From positions 1 to 36,412 of the forward strand of contig JBBROA010000031.1 of NCBI GenBank assembly GCA_038229875.1: a DNA stretch of 36,412 bases, in the 5' to 3' direction. A program made the translations under genes and the position numbers. The first letter of the stretch is position 1. The number at the start of each line of letters is the position of its first letter. The notes beneath the pieces are model-generated. The model saw nothing but the letters and a program-made list of their open reading frames with translations. It had not been told where the DNA came from and did not search any database. Shown here piece by piece: positions 34,454 through 36,412 of the stretch. The DNA is from JALYUA01 sp038229875 (GTDB taxonomy: Bacteria; Acidobacteriota; Thermoanaerobaculia; UBA5066; Gp7-AA6).

Positions 34454-34819
34454 CTAAGCGTCCGCCCGCCTCTCGCCCGAAGCCTCACCGCGCGCTGCTT
34501 TCGCTGCCTTCCCGAACAATCCGACGACCTCGACCGGTCCCTGCACGTAGGCCTGGCAGGCGAGCCGGACCGGCCTGTCTTTCCAGCGGCTGCGGATCGC
34601 GGCGAGAGGCTTGATGGCCCTGATCTTCAGAGAAAAGCGCTCGAGCCCCGTGGGCGGCGACAGGTTCTCGCCGCCGGACACCGGCAGCACCGCGCACGTG
34701 GTGCACTGCCCGTTGCCGCCGCACCATTGCCAGAGCTTCGCGTCCGCGTCGAGCGCGGCGTCCCACAAGCGGTAGCCCGGCCACACGCGGATCTCCCTGC
34801 CGTTGATCCGACAGAGCAC
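34454..34819 (-). CDS. 2Fe-2S ferredoxin domain protein, start uncertain
   Basis: Plant-type [2Fe-2S] ferredoxin fold, about 121 residues from GTG 34819. After a beta-strand start (CRINGREIRVWPGYRLWDAAL) comes the cluster motif CGGNGQCTTC (Cys-x5-Cys-x2-Cys), with the fourth ligand in RLACQ. About 25 Ala/Arg-rich residues follow. It should carry electrons in the cytoplasm; the partner is unknown. The start is unclear: the GTG has no well-placed ribosome site, whereas a G-rich site (GAAGGGGG) precedes an in-frame ATC at 34852, and no ATG exists in frame nearby. The small membrane-protein gene ends 26 bases upstream of that ATC, so the genes probably share a transcript. Confidence 0.85.
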   Translation of the reverse strand: MLCRINGREIRVWPGYRLWDAALDADAKLWQWCGGNGQCTTCAVLPVSGGENLSPPTGLERFSLKIRAIKPLAAIRSRWKDRPVRLACQAYVQGPVEVVGLFGKAAKAARGEASGERRADA

Positions 34820-34878
34820 CTTCTCAGGAGGCAGTATCGATTCCGTCGTGATGGAGCCCCCTTCGTTTTCCGCCGGAA

Positions 34879-35352
34879 TTATAGGAGCGTCGCCGGCCGG
34901 GCGTTTTTTTCGGAAAACTCTCGGCGCATTTCCGGCGACGTCAGGCGCCGGAGCGCGGCCGCGCAGAAGAGCACTACGATGAGTGCCGCGGCGCCGCCGC
35001 CGACCCGCCACGTCGCAAGCAGACGCCCATAGCCGACCTCCGCCACTTCGGGCGGCAGTGCGGTCCCCCGCAGGAGCGCGTCGATCTGGAAAAGGGCGAC
35101 TCCCAGGGCGGAGGTACCGATCAGGCCGAGGAGCGCGATGGCAGCCGGCCGGGCCCACGGACGCCTGCGGACGGCTCCGGCCGCAACGGCGATGACCAGG
35201 CCCCCGGCGGCGGCGGCTCCCGCCAGAAACCAGCCGCTACGCGCAAACGCCAGGGGCGCCGTAGACCGCCCCCCGGAGGACGCCGCAGCTTGCCAGGACG
35301 AAGCGGCCGCGATCACGCCCCGGACGATGCGAAACGCGAAGAACGCCACCAC
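34879..35352 (-). CDS. Small multi-pass membrane protein, unknown
   Basis: A 157-residue protein from GTG 35352 with about four hydrophobic helices and Arg-rich connecting loops (VRRRPWARPAA, RRLTSPEMRREF). I do not recognise a family. The frame is open further upstream, and residues before the GTG (GRIYLAAGTLVVAFFAF) continue a hydrophobic helix, so the true start is probably earlier; a CTG at 35412 overlapping the stop of the 23-codon ORF is one candidate. The ferredoxin gene follows on the same strand. Helical pattern and lack of a better reading on either strand support it as real. Confidence 0.55.
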   Translation of the reverse strand: MVAFFAFRIVRGVIAAASSWQAAASSGGRSTAPLAFARSGWFLAGAAAAGGLVIAVAAGAVRRRPWARPAAIALLGLIGTSALGVALFQIDALLRGTALPPEVAEVGYGRLLATWRVGGGAAALIVVLFCAAALRRLTSPEMRREFSEKNARPATLL

Positions 35353-35408
35353 GAGTGTTCCCGCCGCCAGGTAAATTCGCCCGGAACGCGCCGATCCCCC
35401 GACGCCGA

Positions 35409-35480
35409 TCAGGCGTATCCCACGCGAGCGCTGCGCCGCTCGACGATCACCGTGTCCGGCGGCACGAACTGGACCCTCAT
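35409..35480 (-). CDS. Possible 23-aa ORF overlapping the DUF1697 stop
   Basis: An ATG at 35480 overlaps the stop of the DUF1697 gene as ATGA and gives MRVQFVPPDTVIVERRSARV plus three residues. Its own TGA overlaps the CTG that could start the next membrane protein. The overlaps suggest a coupled chain, but a peptide this short can arise by chance and no family is recognised. Confidence 0.3.
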   Translation of the reverse strand: MRVQFVPPDTVIVERRSARVGYA

Positions 35481-36001
35481 CCGTTCAGAATCGCACAGAT
35501 CCGCGAAATCGTGCTCCAGCTGCGTGTCGTGCCCGGGAGGCCGGAGACTTTCTCGACGACCGCGTTCGGGTAAACGAGACGTTTGGGGTTTGGCCGCCAG
35601 AAGGTCAGGGCCAGACGTCCCGCCAGGCGGAAGAATTTCACCTGCCAATCGTCGCCTTCGGGGGCGCGGTGGGGCAGCTTCGGAAGCGTTTTCGGCTTCG
35701 CGATCAGGATCGTGACCATCGCTCGCACGTCCTCTCCCGGAGGAGGATCTCGGAACGGGTCGCTCCGCGCGAGGTCCCGGATCTCCCGCCCGGAGCAGAC
35801 GAGGATTTCCGTCTCGAAGGGAAGCCGGCGCGCGATCTCGGCTCGCAGCGCGGCGGTTCCGATCGCTCCGCCGATCACGAACGTCCCCACCGCTCCCACG
35901 TTCGTCACGTCGAGCGGCGCCATGTCTCTCGCGAGCGCCGCAGGCTGAAAGCGCCGGTGCTTACCGACGTTGGCCCCTCGGACGAACACCACCTGAGGCA
36001 T
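35477..36001 (-). CDS. DUF1697 family protein
   Basis: A cytoplasmic protein of 174 residues. The N-terminal pattern VVFVRGANVGKHRRFQPAALARDM...VTNVGAVGTFVI corresponds to the RGINVGG...SGN pattern of DUF1697, and LRAEIARRLPFETEILVCSGREI follows, also typical. The family has no established function. Several glycines of the usual SGN segment are replaced here (GAVGTF), so it is a divergent member. No good ribosome site precedes the ATG at 36001. Confidence 0.8.
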   Translation of the reverse strand: MPQVVFVRGANVGKHRRFQPAALARDMAPLDVTNVGAVGTFVIGGAIGTAALRAEIARRLPFETEILVCSGREIRDLARSDPFRDPPPGEDVRAMVTILIAKPKTLPKLPHRAPEGDDWQVKFFRLAGRLALTFWRPNPKRLVYPNAVVEKVSGLPGTTRSWSTISRICAILNG

Positions 36002-36198
36002 CGCAAACAGTCTAGTTCGGCTCCCGACCCTCCGCGTTCTGCCTCTGGCGGGGCATGTTCACGGCTTGAGGCGGGAAAGGCCGCCGAAAGGGGCGGTAGC
36101 AGCCGTCGCGAGAAGACAAGACTGTCTCGAACCCACCAACCGCGGTTCATGCAAAGAGCGCGGCCGACCCTCTCCTCCGAGCACTCGGCATACGGCAA
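36002..36198. other. Intergenic stretch without recognised gene
   Basis: About 200 bases between the DUF1697 start and the stop of the last minus-strand gene. Reading frames here show no family resemblance. A TTCGAG box near 36126-36131 recalls a tRNA T-loop on the minus strand but has no matching stem. It should contain the promoter of the DUF1697 gene, which I could not pin down. Confidence 0.5.
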
Positions 36199-36412
36199 CT
36201 AGTCGCGGAGCTTCTCCCCTTCGGATCTGGCGGGCTTCCAGGTCGCGTCCCGATTGAGCCCGAGTCGCTGCTGGCTCTTTGGAGAAGAACCGGCGGGGGC
36301 GTGGCCGGAGGAAAGCTGCACCTCCCGCCACTTGAGCTTCCAGTCCGCGACGCGGTGCCCTGGCGGCTGGTATCCGAATGCGCGGTACTCGCCCCGTTCG
36401 ACCTTGCCCTTG
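36199..36412 (-). CDS. C-terminal end of an unknown basic protein (partial)
   Basis: A frame open from the window edge to TAG at 36199-36201 gives 70 residues: KVERGEYRAFGYQPPGHRVADW, then KLKWREVQLSSG and a Lys/Arg-rich tail. The mixed aromatic and charged composition looks like a real protein end, unlike the Arg/Ala/Pro-rich shadows elsewhere. I do not recognise the family. The start lies outside the window. Confidence 0.45.
   Translation of the reverse strand, partial: KGKVERGEYRAFGYQPPGHRVADWKLKWREVQLSSGHAPAGSSPKSQQRLGLNRDATWKPARSEGEKLRD

Noticed and set aside
36100..36150. tRNA-like T-loop (GGGTTCGAG on the minus strand)
   Set aside because: The T-stem does not close and no acceptor or anticodon arm could be drawn.

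Overview
The window is about 36.4 kb of very GC-rich bacterial DNA. It is almost entirely coding, with housekeeping and respiratory genes in short, tightly overlapping operons (many ATGA/GTGA junctions). The gene content fits a heterotrophic aerobe of the Acidobacteriota or a related lineage. The signs are an A1-type cytochrome oxidase operon with heme A synthesis genes, futalosine-type menaquinone synthesis (MqnE), a recO-glyQ-glyS-ppdK block, a LytS/LytTR pair, a DUF5916 outer-surface protein and a liv-type ABC transporter. The phylum is an inference from gene content, not from a marker tree. No rRNA, tRNA, CRISPR array, prophage or transposase was seen.

Layout. 1-5001 (+): cytochrome c oxidase operon (ctaD 3' part, ctaA, ctaB, a 39-aa membrane peptide, ctaF, ctaE, a DUF420 protein and a CPLC membrane protein). 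4998-6713 (+): a class A beta-lactamase-like serine hydrolase broken by one extra G, then a DUF374 acyltransferase. 6920-7882 (-): DUF3179 protein. 7912-12182 (+): LytS-type kinase, LytTR regulator and a DUF5916 protein. 12313-14971 (-): MFS transporter, a small CxxC/CxxC protein and mqnE. 15022-21527 (+): recO, glyQ, glyS, ppdK. 21528-22143: a non-coding repeat, then a TPR gene remnant. 22198-25667 (+): amidohydrolase and mutL. 25848-27912 (-): ECF sigma factor, anti-sigma factor with two zinc-finger motifs, and a proline-rich multi-pass membrane protein. 28167-29591 (-): pcnB. 29691-34382 (+): livKHMGF. 34454-36412 (-): 2Fe-2S ferredoxin, small membrane protein, 23-aa ORF, DUF1697 protein and the C-terminal end of an unknown protein.

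The most notable unexplained signals are non-coding. First, a roughly 140-220 bp dispersed element with a 51-bp near-palindromic core occurs twice (6781-6922 and 21528-21757). In both places it starts at the TAA stop of the upstream gene, in the same orientation as that gene. Second, degenerate 7-bp tandem repeats lie just beyond the 3' ends of four unrelated genes (12213, 13697, 25674, 34391). Third, livK begins with three tandem 12-bp ATGAGGATTCC-type units. I found no obvious new defence or mobile system. The ECF/anti-sigma/membrane-protein operon and the small peptides of the oxidase operon are the least described protein-level items.
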